Source of the DNA: Bordetella genomosp. 7
GTDB taxonomy: Bacteria > Pseudomonadota > Gammaproteobacteria > Burkholderiales > Burkholderiaceae_B
Reading direction: 5' to 3'
Assembly: GCF_002261265.1 (NCBI RefSeq)
Contig: NZ_NEVK01000004.1
Location: 698,501 to 762,500, forward strand
Length of the DNA: 64,000 nt
Shown: piece after piece, positions 45,518 to 54,504 of the stretch
Position numbering within the stretch: position 1 is the first letter of the stretch
Layout of the letters: each line of letters opens with the position of its first letter
The notes under the pieces: model-generated
Databases searched by the model: none
Seen by the model: the letters and a program-made list of their open reading frames with translations, nothing else
Told to the model about the DNA's origin: nothing
Made by a program: the position numbers and the translations under genes

Positions 45518-46711
45518 ATGTGGTTTAAAACACTGTCTCTCGCCGGACGCGAGTTGTTGCCCATTGTCCAAGGCGGCATGGGCGTAGGAATATCGGCGCA
45601 CCGGCTGGCCGGCGCCGTCGCAAGCGAAAACGCCGTAGGCACCATCGCCAGCGTCGACCTTCGCCATCACCATCCAGACCTGCTTGAGCAAACCATCAAG
45701 TGCCGCGACCGCGCCGCCATCGACCAAGCCAACTGCGTGGCGCTCGACCGCGAAATCCGCGCTGCCCGCGAGCGCTCCGGCGGGCGGGGGCTCATCGCCG
45801 TCAACGTCATGAAAGCGGTACGTGACCATGCCGCCCTGGTAAAACAGGCTTGCGAAAGCGGCGCGGACGCCATTGTCATGGGCGCGGGCCTGCCTATCGA
45901 CCTGCCCGACATGACAGCCGACCACCAGAAAATCGCGCTCATCCCCATTCTGTCCGAAGCGCGCGGCGTGGGCATCGTGCTGAAAAAATGGCTTAAAAAG
46001 GGCCGCCTGGCCCCCGCCGTGGTCATCGAGCATCCTGGCCATGCGGGCGGACATCTGGGCGCAACCAAGCTTTCCGACCTGCACGACGAGCGATTCAGCT
46101 TCGGCCGCGTACTGGCGGAATGCCGCGCGCTGTTCGACGAGCTAGGGCTGAATCGCGACGCTCCCAAGCTCATCGTGGCCGGCGGGGTGGGCTCGCACGA
46201 CAAGGTCAAATACTGGCTGAACAACGGCGCCGACGCCGTCCAGGTGGGCACGGCCTTTGCCGTTACCACCGAAGGCGACGCCCACCCCAACTTCAAGCAG
46301 GTGCTCATCGATGCCGACCCTGCCAGGCTCAAAGAATTCATCAGCGTGGCCGGCCTGCCGGCCCGTGCGGTCGCGACCCCCTGGCTGACACGCTACCTGC
46401 GCCAGGAACAACGCCTGCAGCAAAATGCCCGTCCCGACCCGCGGCGGTGCACGCAACGCATGGACTGCCTGACCCAATGCGGCCTGCGTGATGGTCTGGC
46501 CCGCTTCGGGCAGTTCTGCATCGACCTGAAGCTGGCCGCCGCCATGCGCGGAGAAGTCGACAAAGGGCTGTTCTTCCGCGGCGCCTCGAAGCTGCCATTC
46601 GGAGAAGCCATACGGTCGGTGCGCGAGCTAATCAACTACCTGCTGCACGGCGACATGCCGGATGCGATGCCACACGCCGCCCCGCAACGTGACGCCGCCG
46701 TACTCACCTGA
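45518..46711 (+). CDS. Nitronate monooxygenase / 2-nitropropane dioxygenase-family flavoprotein
   Basis: FMN-binding TIM-barrel protein of 397 residues. Family pieces are PIVQGGMGVGISAHRLAGAV at the N-terminus, MGAGLPIDLPDM, VIEHPGHAGGHLG with the usual catalytic His region, IVAGGVGSHDKVKYWLNNGADAVQVGTAF for phosphate binding. The C-terminal 100 residues contain a Cys cluster (RRCTQRMDCLTQCGLRDG) found in a subset that is often labelled simply 'nitronate monooxygenase'. Being surrounded by anaerobic genes and preceded by an FNR-like box, it is unlikely to act as an ordinary O2-using monooxygenase; a flavin reductase or dehydrogenase role is possible. Confidence 0.85.
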   Translation: MWFKTLSLAGRELLPIVQGGMGVGISAHRLAGAVASENAVGTIASVDLRHHHPDLLEQTIKCRDRAAIDQANCVALDREIRAARERSGGRGLIAVNVMKAVRDHAALVKQACESGADAIVMGAGLPIDLPDMTADHQKIALIPILSEARGVGIVLKKWLKKGRLAPAVVIEHPGHAGGHLGATKLSDLHDERFSFGRVLAECRALFDELGLNRDAPKLIVAGGVGSHDKVKYWLNNGADAVQVGTAFAVTTEGDAHPNFKQVLIDADPARLKEFISVAGLPARAVATPWLTRYLRQEQRLQQNARPDPRRCTQRMDCLTQCGLRDGLARFGQFCIDLKLAAAMRGEVDKGLFFRGASKLPFGEAIRSVRELINYLLHGDMPDAMPHAAPQRDAAVLT

Positions 46712-46724
46712 TCATTGCCTTGAA

Positions 46725-46750
46725 GGCGGGGGGCTCGCGCCAGCCCCGCC
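46725..46750. terminator. Hairpin between convergent genes
   Basis: Seven-bp stem GGCGGGG / CCCCGCC with a 12-nt loop, between the nitronate-monooxygenase-family gene and the DGC-domain gene. It may end both transcripts. Confidence 0.55.
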
Positions 46751-46776
46751 GATCTTATCCCGGCGCAGCGCTATTT

Positions 46777-47169
46777 CTATTTGCTCGGGCCGCCAGCCCC
46801 GGCCAATTGCTGGGCTGCCTCGCTAGCCAGATTCCAGGCGGCTGCCCGCTCGGCGTCGGTGCAGTTGCTGTGATATCGCTTGGTCGCGCCATGCTCGCTC
46901 AGTACCAGATGGCATGAAGCCTGCACGCCGGCACTGGCCAGACAAGCCCGCACGCAAGCCAGTACGCATCCGTCCAGGGCCAAGATGGGCCGGCCGCTGC
47001 GAGCGCGCTTTACGAGCATGGGAACCCCACCGCCCACGCCGCTGATGCAAGACATTTCAGCCAGGCCTGCGTGGTCCAACCGAACCGCCAGATCGTTGGC
47101 CAACTGTGCCACGCTAGAGCACCCGGAGCACGAGTACACCAGCGGCAGATCGGATCGCCCGGACTTCAT
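46777..47169 (-). CDS. DGC-domain (putative zinc-binding) protein in the ubiUVT operon
   Basis: A 130-residue cysteine-rich protein with CSGCSSVAQLANDLAVRL near the N-terminus, GGGVPMLVKRARSGRPILALDGCVLACVRACL in the middle (the DGC motif) and CHLVLSEHG further on. At least eight Cys are present in pairs, suitable for binding metal or an iron-sulfur cluster. The family has no established function. It starts 3 bp after the ubiT stop on the same strand, so it is expressed with ubiU-ubiV-ubiT and may take part in oxygen-independent ubiquinone hydroxylation or its electron supply. That link is inference from position. Confidence 0.82.
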   Translation of the reverse strand: MKSGRSDLPLVYSCSGCSSVAQLANDLAVRLDHAGLAEMSCISGVGGGVPMLVKRARSGRPILALDGCVLACVRACLASAGVQASCHLVLSEHGATKRYHSNCTDAERAAAWNLASEAAQQLAGAGGPSK

Positions 47170-47172
47170 CGT

Positions 47173-47586
47173 TCAGACCTGGCCCGAGTGACGCAACCAG
47201 GCCGGGCGCTCGGTCGCATCCAGCCAGTTTTTCACGATCAAGCCCAGTTCGGTGTCACCCTCTACGCGCAACCGTCGTTGAAAGAACAGCGTATCGGCGT
47301 CGCACGTACCGCGCATCATCGCGATGAAATCGCCCAGACTGGCGCTCAGTTCAAGATCGGCCTCGCGCTTCCATAGCGGCCTGAAACGTCCCTGGCGGCA
47401 GGTGAAGCAACTGCGCAGGCCCAGATCATCGATTTTGATGGCAAAGCGCTTGCCCTCAATTTCGGTCGGCGGCTGCAGCCACTTCATCAGGCGGGCAATT
47501 TCTAGGCTCGCGGCAAAATGCGCCGATACCAACGGAGCCGGCACCACGCGATCCATGCGTGCCATGATGGCGGTAAAACGTGTCAT
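47173..47586 (-). CDS. ubiT: SCP2-domain lipid-carrier protein of anaerobic ubiquinone synthesis
   Basis: Counterpart of the aerobic accessory factor UbiJ, binding the hydrophobic ubiquinone intermediates for the O2-independent pathway. The 137 residues carry an SCP2 sterol-carrier fold (about 35-125): [59 protein letters not shown]. The ATG at 47586 overlaps the ubiV stop by 4 bp, which sets the start. Third gene of ubiU-ubiV-ubiT-DGC. Confidence 0.9.
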   Translation of the reverse strand: MTRFTAIMARMDRVVPAPLVSAHFAASLEIARLMKWLQPPTEIEGKRFAIKIDDLGLRSCFTCRQGRFRPLWKREADLELSASLGDFIAMMRGTCDADTLFFQRRLRVEGDTELGLIVKNWLDATERPAWLRHSGQV

Positions 47587-48473
47587 GAGAGAGACTCCAC
47601 GTAATCGATACCGGGCCGGCCATGCCAGTATCCATTGCATCGATTGATGCCGGCTGGCGGCCGGACTTCGCCGGGCGCCTGGCCCTGCCGGATATCATCC
47701 AGTGCGCGAACCGCCGCCAGCGTGTTCTGCGAGTGCGGGCTCACCCTCAGTACGTCTACCCCCATGCCCACAAGCTCGCCGGCCCGGTCGATAAGGTCAA
47801 GGCAGGCCGCCGACTGGGTCTGAATCCCGTTGATGGCAAGAAAGGGTTGGCCTTCGCGCGTATTCACGGGCAAGCCATCGGGATATTCGATGCAGCGGAA
47901 TTCGCACGCGTCCTTCTTCAGACGGAAGTGCCGCGCGGTAAAGCAGCGTGCCGAGAATGCCAGAGGCAATCTGCCCCACACCATCAGCTCGACTTGTATG
48001 CCGCGCGGACGTTCCTGCAACAGGCGCTGCATGTCATCGCGACCCATCTCGACGGGCGCCACCATGCGTATGGCGCCTTGCGCGGCCAGCCAGGCCAGCG
48101 TATCGCCGTGATACACATTCAGATGCGGTCCGGCCACAAAATGCCGTCCGTTCACATGACGCAAGGCGCCCACCTCGCCGACCTCGATCAGGAAGTCATC
48201 ATGTTCGCACCAGCGCCGAAGCGCGTTTGCATCGGCGCTGGTCTCGATAAGCGTCTGGGTCGACAGGACGACGCTCTTGCCGGCATCACGCAAGGCACAT
48301 GCAAGCTCCAGCCAGTCGGCCGCGCGTAGTTCGTGGCGTCTGCTGCACACCGTTTCGCCCAGATAGATGATATCCACCGGGCTGTCGAGCATGGTGGCGT
48401 AAAAATCCAATACAGTGCGGCGGGGCCAGTAATAGAGCAGCGGCCCCAGGGAAATCTGGTATGGCATGAGCAT
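47583..48473 (-). CDS. ubiV: U32-family protein UbiV, anaerobic ubiquinone hydroxylation
   Basis: Iron-sulfur protein that with UbiU hydroxylates ubiquinone precursors without oxygen (prephenate is the reported oxygen donor). The 296-residue product resembles E. coli Yhb[39 protein letters not shown], and four Cys probably binding a 4Fe-4S cluster (the Cys in [25 protein letters not shown] region and QSAACLD). The ATG at 48473 overlaps the ubiU stop by one base (TAATG), so the two are co-translated; another ATG 6 bp on is possible. Confidence 0.93.
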   Translation of the reverse strand: MLMPYQISLGPLLYYWPRRTVLDFYATMLDSPVDIIYLGETVCSRRHELRAADWLELACALRDAGKSVVLSTQTLIETSADANALRRWCEHDDFLIEVGEVGALRHVNGRHFVAGPHLNVYHGDTLAWLAAQGAIRMVAPVEMGRDDMQRLLQERPRGIQVELMVWGRLPLAFSARCFTARHFRLKKDACEFRCIEYPDGLPVNTREGQPFLAINGIQTQSAACLDLIDRAGELVGMGVDVLRVSPHSQNTLAAVRALDDIRQGQAPGEVRPPAGINRCNGYWHGRPGIDYVESLS

Positions 48474-49489
48474 TATTTCCAGGGGCGGTCGAAGGCGCCC
48501 TGTGTAACTTGAGACCCTTCGGCGTGGCTAGCCAACGTGGACAGCCATTCGGGCTTGACGGAATATCGAGCCACGTCGGCGTGCACGGCGTCCAGCGCAG
48601 CGCGCAACGTCGCAACCACTTGCTGCACGTAGGCGGGGCTGCGCTGCCGGCCCTCGATCTTGATAGCCGCCACCCCCATGTTGTAGATGGCCGGCAGCAG
48701 CCCCAGCGCGTTGAGACTGGCTGGCTCTTCGATTGCGTAATCGGCCTGGCCTTCAACCTCGAAGCGCCCCTTGCACAGTGTCGGGTAGGCTGCGTGTTCG
48801 CCTTGCGCGTAGCGGTCGATCAGGATGCCATTAAGGCGGGCGTCCAGGCCGCTTTCGGTTTCGTACCAGCGCACGGCATGCGCGGGCGAGCACACGCCCT
48901 TGTTGTTGGGAGAATCGCCCGTGGCGTATGACGAAAGCAGGCAACGGCCTTCGGCCATGACGCACAGGCTGCCGAATCCGAAGACCTCGATTTCCACCGA
49001 GGTCTGCGCGCATATCTTGCCTATTTCGGCCATCGTGAGCACGCGCGGCAACACCACGCGGCTGATGCCGAACTGCTCGCGCATCAGTTCTATGGCGTCG
49101 ACATGAGTAGCCGAGCCTTGCACGGACATATGCAGGCGCAGGTCGGGATAGCGATCGCGTGTGTACGCCATGAGGCCTGGGTCGGCCATGATGACGGCGT
49201 CGGCCTGCAAGGCGTGCGCCGCATCGACCGCGGCCCGCCATTCGTGGGCGCGCCCCGCCTGCGGGAAGGTATTGATGGCGAAAAGCACCTTCTGCCCCAT
49301 GGAATGGGCCAGGTCGATGCCTGCGCGAACGTCGGTTTCGGTGAAGTTCAGGCCGGCGAAGTTGCGTGCGTTGGTGGCGTTCTTCAGCCCCAGGTAAACC
49401 GCATTTGCGCCAGCTTTGAGCGCCGCTTTCAAGGCAGCCAGGCTGCCTGCGGGCGCGACCAGTTCTAGATTGGAGGTACGCGTTTGCAT
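48473..49489 (-). CDS. ubiU: U32-family protein UbiU, anaerobic ubiquinone hydroxylation
   Basis: Partner of UbiV. The 338-residue product begins [35 protein letters not shown], with the U32 signature region [43 protein letters not shown], whose Cys residues bind the cluster. No ribosome site precedes the ATG; rather, an FNR-like box is centred at -41.5 and a -10-like TACACT at -11 to -6, so the transcript is predicted to start at the ATG. A 37-bp perfect palindrome covers the region between the box and the start codon. Confidence 0.94.
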   Translation of the reverse strand: MQTRTSNLELVAPAGSLAALKAALKAGANAVYLGLKNATNARNFAGLNFTETDVRAGIDLAHSMGQKVLFAINTFPQAGRAHEWRAAVDAAHALQADAVIMADPGLMAYTRDRYPDLRLHMSVQGSATHVDAIELMREQFGISRVVLPRVLTMAEIGKICAQTSVEIEVFGFGSLCVMAEGRCLLSSYATGDSPNNKGVCSPAHAVRWYETESGLDARLNGILIDRYAQGEHAAYPTLCKGRFEVEGQADYAIEEPASLNALGLLPAIYNMGVAAIKIEGRQRSPAYVQQVVATLRAALDAVHADVARYSVKPEWLSTLASHAEGSQVTQGAFDRPWK

Positions 49490-49524
49490 GCGGCAGTGTA
49501 GGAGTCAGTCCTACACTGCCGCAT
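49488..49524. promoter_or_regulatory. 37-bp perfect palindrome overlapping the ubiU promoter and start codon
   Basis: Arms of 16 bp (49488-49503 and 49509-49524, fully complementary, core GGCAGTGTAGGA / TCCTACACTGCC) around a GTCAG spacer. It contains the predicted -10 element and reaches two bases into the ubiU start codon. There is no T-run on either side, so it is not a normal terminator. It could be an operator for a second regulator acting with FNR, or, if transcription starts further upstream, an RNA hairpin hiding the start codon. Confidence 0.8.
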
Positions 49525-49537
49525 TGTCAGAGATCAA
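49524..49537. promoter_or_regulatory. FNR/Anr-like box of the ubiUVT operon
   Basis: On the minus strand TTGAT-CTCT-GACAA, 8 of 10 to consensus. The centre (49530.5) is exactly 41.5 bp upstream of the ubiU start codon, as for hemN. FNR/Anr control of ubiUVT is known in other proteobacteria. Confidence 0.68.
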
Positions 49538-49575
49538 ACGTGCCGGCCCGCGAACCGACGCCCGCGCGCTTGCAC

Positions 49576-50508
49576 TTAATACCCCCGGTCGCGCGCCACC
49601 ACGCCGGTAAGCGGCTCGCCGCGCATGAAGCGCCCGATCTTGTCGGCGACCTGCGCAATAGTTTCGCGCCGGAGGCTGAGCGCGGCCACATGCGGGGTGA
49701 TGGTCACGCGTGGGTGGCTCCAGAACGGATGATCCGAAGGCAACGGTTCCTGGCGGAATACATCCAGCGTGGCGCCCTGCATCCGGCCGTTTTCCAGCAG
49801 GGCCAGCAAGTCTTCTTCGACCAGGTGCTCGCCGCGGCCCATGTTGATAAGGCAGGCGTTGGGCTGCAATTGCTCCAGCGTGTCGCGACGCAGGATATTG
49901 CGCGTGTCGTCGGTCAGGGGCAACGTATTGATCAGTACGCGGGTTCGAGCCAGGAAAGCCGGCAATTGCGCCGTGCCGGCAAAACCCTGTACCCCCGGCG
50001 GAACGGCGCCACTGCGCGACCAGCCCGCAACGGGATAATCCAGTGACGCAAGGGTCTGGGCCACGCGAGTGCCCATGACGCCGGTGCCCAGCACGCCTAT
50101 GGGCCATTGAGCGCGGTCGAGTTCGGGCAAGGGATTCCATAGACCCTGGCCTTGCTGGCGGACATAGTCGTCAAACTGCCGGCTGGCCCTTACCACGGCC
50201 CAAACGGCGTATTCGGCCATTTGTACCGCCATTCCGGCGTCTTCGAGCCTGACAATGGGCAGATCGGCCGGCAAAGTGGGCAGTTTGAACAAGGCGTCGA
50301 CCCCTGCTCCCAGATTGAATACCGCCCGCAGCTTGCGCTCGCGCTCGAACAACGCCGCCGGAGGGCCCCAGACGACGGCAATTTCGGCATCCTGCGCCGG
50401 CAGGTCCGGCTGCCACATCACGACCCGGGAGCCCGGCAATGCTGCTTCCAGCGGGTCTATCCAATCGGCGGGCGAGATTTCATGGGTAGAAGCGAAGACA
50501 ATTTTCAT
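49576..50508 (-). CDS. ghrA: Glyoxylate/hydroxypyruvate reductase A-type D-2-hydroxyacid dehydrogenase
   Basis: NADPH-dependent reductase of small 2-ketoacids. The 310 residues (E. coli GhrA 312) begin MKIVFASTHEISPADWIDPL; the nucleotide-binding motif is IGVLGTGVMGTRVAQTLASL, and the catalytic Arg, Glu and His lie in INTLPLTDDTRNIL, MGRGEHLVEEDLLALL and ITPHVAALS. The start is set by similarity; a longer in-frame reading exists but overlaps the divergent aminotransferase promoter. Substrate range is inferred from family. It ends about 50 bp before the FNR box of ubiUVT. Confidence 0.87.
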   Translation of the reverse strand: MKIVFASTHEISPADWIDPLEAALPGSRVVMWQPDLPAQDAEIAVVWGPPAALFERERKLRAVFNLGAGVDALFKLPTLPADLPIVRLEDAGMAVQMAEYAVWAVVRASRQFDDYVRQQGQGLWNPLPELDRAQWPIGVLGTGVMGTRVAQTLASLDYPVAGWSRSGAVPPGVQGFAGTAQLPAFLARTRVLINTLPLTDDTRNILRRDTLEQLQPNACLINMGRGEHLVEEDLLALLENGRMQGATLDVFRQEPLPSDHPFWSHPRVTITPHVAALSLRRETIAQVADKIGRFMRGEPLTGVVARDRGY

Positions 50509-50643
50509 GGTCGCGGGAGACGTCAGAGTGAAAGAACCGGCAGCGCCGCAGTTCGGCCGGCGCCCCGCATGTATCTGATGATGATATAACAAGCGCATTG
50601 GCGGCCGGCGCATCGCCGGGCCCCTTCTCCAGGCCTGACAACC

Positions 50644-52011
50644 ATGACAACACTGAACGACACTCAGTTGCGCGACGTGCGCTTCCAATTGCATCCGTAC
50701 ACCAATGCCGTCGTGCATCAACGCACCGGGCCGGTCGTGATCGACCGAGGCGAAGGCATTTATGTATATGACGACCAGGGCCGCCAGTATCTGGAAGCCA
50801 TGGCCGGGCTATGGAGCGTGGCGGTGGGCTTCGGCGAGCAGCGGCTGGTCGACGCCGCGACCCGCCAGATGCAGAAATTGCCGTACTACCATACCTTCAC
50901 CCACAAATCGCATACGCCCGCCATCGAGCTCGCCGAGCGCCTGATCGGTTACACCGATGGACGCATGGCCAAGGCTTTCTTCACCAACTCCGGGTCCGAA
51001 GCCAACGACACCGTGATCAAGCTGGTGTGGTATTACAACAATGCCCTGGGCCGCCCCGACAAGAAGAAGATCATCGCGCGCCAGCGCGGCTATCACGGCG
51101 TCACCGTGGCATCCGCGAGCCTGACGGGGCTTGCGGGCAACCATAACGGTTTTGACCTTCCATTGCCCCGCATGCTGCATACCGACTGCCCGCACCATTA
51201 TCGCAATGCGCTGCCTGGCGAATCGGAAGAAGACTACGCCACCCGGCTCGCGGCGCAGCTGGAAGCCCTGATCACGCGCGAAGGTCCGGACACGATCGCT
51301 GCCTTCATCGGCGAGCCCGTGATGGGCGCCGGCGGCGTCATCGTTCCTCCGCGTACCTATTGGCCGAAGATCCAGGCCGTGTGCCGCAAGTACGACATCC
51401 TGGTGGTGGCCGACGAGGTCATCACCGGCTTCGGCCGCCTGGGGCAGCGGTTCGGGTCCGATGTGCTGGGAATCGAGCCGGACATCATGGTGCTGTCCAA
51501 GCAGATCACATCGTCATATCAGCCGCTGGGCGCGGTGCTGCTCAATGCGAAGGTCGCAGACGCCGTGACGTCGCATAGCGGGCGGCTGGGTACATTCGGC
51601 CATGGTTACACCGCCAGCGGCCACCCGGTGGCCACCGCCGTGGCGCTCGAAAACCTGAACATCATCGACGAGCGGGGGCTGATCGAGCATGCCGCCGAAG
51701 TGGGAGAACTCATGCAGCAGGAGTTGCGCGCGTTGGCCGGCCACCCGCTGGTGGGCGAAGTGCGCGGCCTGGGCCTGATCGCGGGCGTCGAACTGGTGGC
51801 CGACAAGGCCAGCCGGCGCCCATTCGACCCGCTGGGCAAGGCCGGCGCTTATGCCTACGAACGGGCCCATGCGCACGGCCTGATCGTGCGCGGCATCCAG
51901 GACACCGTGGCATTCTGCCCGCCGCTGATCATCCAGGCCACGCAGGTGCGCGACATGGTGCAACGCTTTGTGGCCACCTTGGACGACACCAGCGCGTTTG
52001 TGGGCGCCTGA
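50644..52011 (+). CDS. Class III aminotransferase (omega-amine/amino acid:pyruvate type)
   Basis: PLP-dependent transaminase of 455 residues, longer than GabT. It shows YLEAMAGLWSVAVGFGEQRLVDAA, FFTNSGSEANDTVIKLVWYYNNALG, IARQRGYHGVTVASASLTG and the lysine region VLSKQITSSYQPLGAVLL, typical of the omega-amino acid:pyruvate or putrescine:pyruvate (SpuC-like) group that aminates pyruvate. The gene is divergent from ghrA (135 bp) and convergent with the HerA-like ATPase gene, 13 bp away. The exact amine cannot be told. Confidence 0.88.
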   Translation: MTTLNDTQLRDVRFQLHPYTNAVVHQRTGPVVIDRGEGIYVYDDQGRQYLEAMAGLWSVAVGFGEQRLVDAATRQMQKLPYYHTFTHKSHTPAIELAERLIGYTDGRMAKAFFTNSGSEANDTVIKLVWYYNNALGRPDKKKIIARQRGYHGVTVASASLTGLAGNHNGFDLPLPRMLHTDCPHHYRNALPGESEEDYATRLAAQLEALITREGPDTIAAFIGEPVMGAGGVIVPPRTYWPKIQAVCRKYDILVVADEVITGFGRLGQRFGSDVLGIEPDIMVLSKQITSSYQPLGAVLLNAKVADAVTSHSGRLGTFGHGYTASGHPVATAVALENLNIIDERGLIEHAAEVGELMQQELRALAGHPLVGEVRGLGLIAGVELVADKASRRPFDPLGKAGAYAYERAHAHGLIVRGIQDTVAFCPPLIIQATQVRDMVQRFVATLDDTSAFVGA

Positions 52012-52024
52012 TCGGCGCCCGCGC

Positions 52025-53542
52025 CTAGCGCCGCCGCGAGCCAAGCAGCGAACCGAGCATGCCCCGTACCAACTGGCGCGCCAGGGTGCGGGCGGTGCTC
52101 TTGACCACGGACTGCACGACGCCATCGCGGCGGCCTCCACGCGGCCCCGTGGACCCGAACAACACATCGCTAAGGCCATCCATCAGACCGCCCGACTCTT
52201 GCCGAGCCTGCGCGTCAGGAACCTTGGCGGAAGCGCCATCACCGGCCGTCGCAGGCGCCTCGGCCGCAGCCCTTGTTGTCAGTACCTCATAGGCCGATTC
52301 ACGATCGATGGTCTGCGCATACTTCGCCGCCATGGTCGGATCCTGGCGCAACGCCTGGCGCTCTGCGTCGGTGGCAGGGCCGATACGGCTTCCCGGCGGC
52401 ATGACCCATGCGCGTTCGGTAGGCGCGGGCCTGCCCTTTTCGTCGAGCAGTGACACCAATGCTTCGCCCACCCCGAGTTCGGTGATGGCGGCCTCGATGT
52501 CCAGGCCCGGATTCGGGCGCATGGTCTGTGCGGCCGTCTTCACCGCTTTCTGGTCACGGGGGGTAAACGCGCGCAGCGCATGCTGGATCCGGTTGCCCAG
52601 TTGACCGAGCACCGCGTCAGGAATATCCAGAGGGTTCTGGGTGACAAAATACACACCCACGCCCTTGGAGCGCACCAGCCGCACTACCTGTTCGATCTTG
52701 TCCAGCAGGGCCTTGGGCGCATCGTCGAACAGCAGATGCGCCTCATCGAAAAAGAACACCAGTTTGGGCTGCTCGCGATCGCCGACTTCGGGAAGCTTTT
52801 CGTACAGGTCGGCCAGAAGCCACAGCAAGAAGACGCCGTACAGGCGCGGCGACTGCATCAGCTTGTCAGCGGCCAGTATGCTGACAATGCCCCGCCCTTG
52901 CGCATCGGTGCGCATCAGGTCGTGTACATCGAGCATGGGTTCGCCGAAAAACCGGTCCGCGCCCTGGGATTCCAGCCTGAGCAGGCTGCGCTGGATCGCG
53001 CCCACCGATGCCGAGGACACGTTGCCGTACTGCGTTTTCAGTTCGGCGGCACGGTCGGCGACGTTCTGCAGCATGGCGCGCAGGTCTTTCAAGTCGAGCA
53101 GCAGCTGGCCCTCGTCATCAGCCACGCGGAACACCAGTGTCAAGACGCCTTCCTGGGTGTCGTTGAGCTCGAGCATGCGGGCAAGCAGCAGCGGCCCCAT
53201 GTCGGAAACGGTAGCGCGTACCGGCACGCCCTGTTCGCCAAATACATCCCACAGCACCGCCGGGCTGGCCCCCCATACGGGTTCGGGCACCCCTATCGTT
53301 TTCAGGCGTTCCTGCAGCTTGGGCGATGATGCGCCCGCCTGGGATATCCCGGTAAGGTCGCCCTTGATGTCGGCCATGAATACCGGGGTGCCTATGCGGG
53401 AAAAGGCTTCGGCCAGCACCTGTAACGTAACCGTCTTGCCTGTCCCGGTGGCGCCGGTGATGCAGCCGTGGCGGTTGGCCAGCGCCGGCAGCAGGGTAAG
53501 CTTGGCCTGGGCGTTCTGTGCAACGACAATGGGATCTGGCAT
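52025..53542 (-). CDS. HerA/YjgR-type ATPase (DUF853)
   Basis: Predicted DNA-translocating ATPase of the HerA-FtsK superfamily. The 505 residues begin [21 protein letters not shown]; Walker A is [18 protein letters not shown], Walker [16 protein letters not shown], followed by [30 protein letters not shown], a typical sensor and arginine-finger region. The C-terminal 80 residues are low-complexity and end in a basic LLGSRRR tail. An ATG at 53542 with CGGAGAG upstream is chosen over longer readings. Function of the YjgR group is not established. It is divergent from yebC. Confidence 0.9.
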   Translation of the reverse strand: MPDPIVVAQNAQAKLTLLPALANRHGCITGATGTGKTVTLQVLAEAFSRIGTPVFMADIKGDLTGISQAGASSPKLQERLKTIGVPEPVWGASPAVLWDVFGEQGVPVRATVSDMGPLLLARMLELNDTQEGVLTLVFRVADDEGQLLLDLKDLRAMLQNVADRAAELKTQYGNVSSASVGAIQRSLLRLESQGADRFFGEPMLDVHDLMRTDAQGRGIVSILAADKLMQSPRLYGVFLLWLLADLYEKLPEVGDREQPKLVFFFDEAHLLFDDAPKALLDKIEQVVRLVRSKGVGVYFVTQNPLDIPDAVLGQLGNRIQHALRAFTPRDQKAVKTAAQTMRPNPGLDIEAAITELGVGEALVSLLDEKGRPAPTERAWVMPPGSRIGPATDAERQALRQDPTMAAKYAQTIDRESAYEVLTTRAAAEAPATAGDGASAKVPDAQARQESGGLMDGLSDVLFGSTGPRGGRRDGVVQSVVKSTARTLARQLVRGMLGSLLGSRRR

Positions 53543-53684
53543 GGCTCGCTCTCCGGGGCGCAAAAAATAGTGGCACAAGTGTATTGCGTGCGGCGCATGT
53601 TGTGTGCGGCCCCTCGTTGCCCGGCCCGAGTACCCGCAAGCACGGTAAAATGCCTGTTTTGCGTACATCACCTTCTGGAACATT

Positions 53685-54416
53685 ATGGCGGGACACAGTA
53701 AGTGGGCCAACATCCAGCACCGCAAGGGGCGCCAGGACGCCAAGCGGGGCAAGCTCTGGACCAAGATCATCCGTGAGATCACCGTCGCGGCGCGGGCAGG
53801 CGGCTCCGACCCCGACAGCAATCCGCGGCTGCGCGTGGCCTGGGACAAGGCCACCGACGCCAATATGCCCAAAGACAACATCCAGCGGGCCATCCAGCGC
53901 GGGATCGGCGGCGCCGATGGCGCCAATTATGAAGAAGTCCGCTACGAAGGCTATGGCGTAGGCGGTGCGGCGGTCATCGTCGACTGCATGACCGACAATC
54001 GCACCCGCACGGTGGCCGAAGTCCGGCACGCCTTTTCCAAGAATGGCGGCAACCTCGGACAGGAAGGCTCGGTAGCCTTCATGTTCAAGCATTGCGGCCA
54101 GTTCGTATTCGCGCCGGGCACGGCCGAAGACGCCGTCATGGAAGCCGCCCTCGAAGCGGGCGCCGAGGATATCGCCACCGACGATGAAGGCGTCATCGAG
54201 GTCATCTGTGCGCCCGCCGACTATGCGGCGGTACGCAAAGCTTTCGAGACGGCCGGACTCAAGGCCGAGGTCGAAGGCATCGTCATGAAGCCCTTGAACG
54301 AAACCGAGCTCACCGGCGACGACGCGGCCAAGATGCAAAAGCTGCTCGACGCCCTGGAAAGCCTGGACGACGTCCAGGAGGTCTATACCAACGTCGTGTT
54401 CGACGAAGCACAATAA
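53685..54416 (+). CDS. yebC: YebC/PmpR-family protein
   Basis: Widely conserved 243-residue three-domain protein that starts [23 protein letters not shown], followed by [21 protein letters not shown] and [25 protein letters not shown]. Family members have been described as transcription regulators (PmpR) and, more recently, as ribosome-associated translation factors that relieve stalling on proline-rich stretches. Length and motifs are standard. It lies 88 bp upstream of purD on the same strand; a TAAAAT -10-like element is seen about 40 bp before the start. Confidence 0.93.
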   Translation: MAGHSKWANIQHRKGRQDAKRGKLWTKIIREITVAARAGGSDPDSNPRLRVAWDKATDANMPKDNIQRAIQRGIGGADGANYEEVRYEGYGVGGAAVIVDCMTDNRTRTVAEVRHAFSKNGGNLGQEGSVAFMFKHCGQFVFAPGTAEDAVMEAALEAGAEDIATDDEGVIEVICAPADYAAVRKAFETAGLKAEVEGIVMKPLNETELTGDDAAKMQKLLDALESLDDVQEVYTNVVFDEAQ

Positions 54417-54504
54417 ACCCGCACCGCGGCGAACCCGCCGCGACGGTCCCGCCAGGCGTGCCGTGCCGCGACGCCATGGCTACTTTATGAAGCATCAACC
54501 ACAC

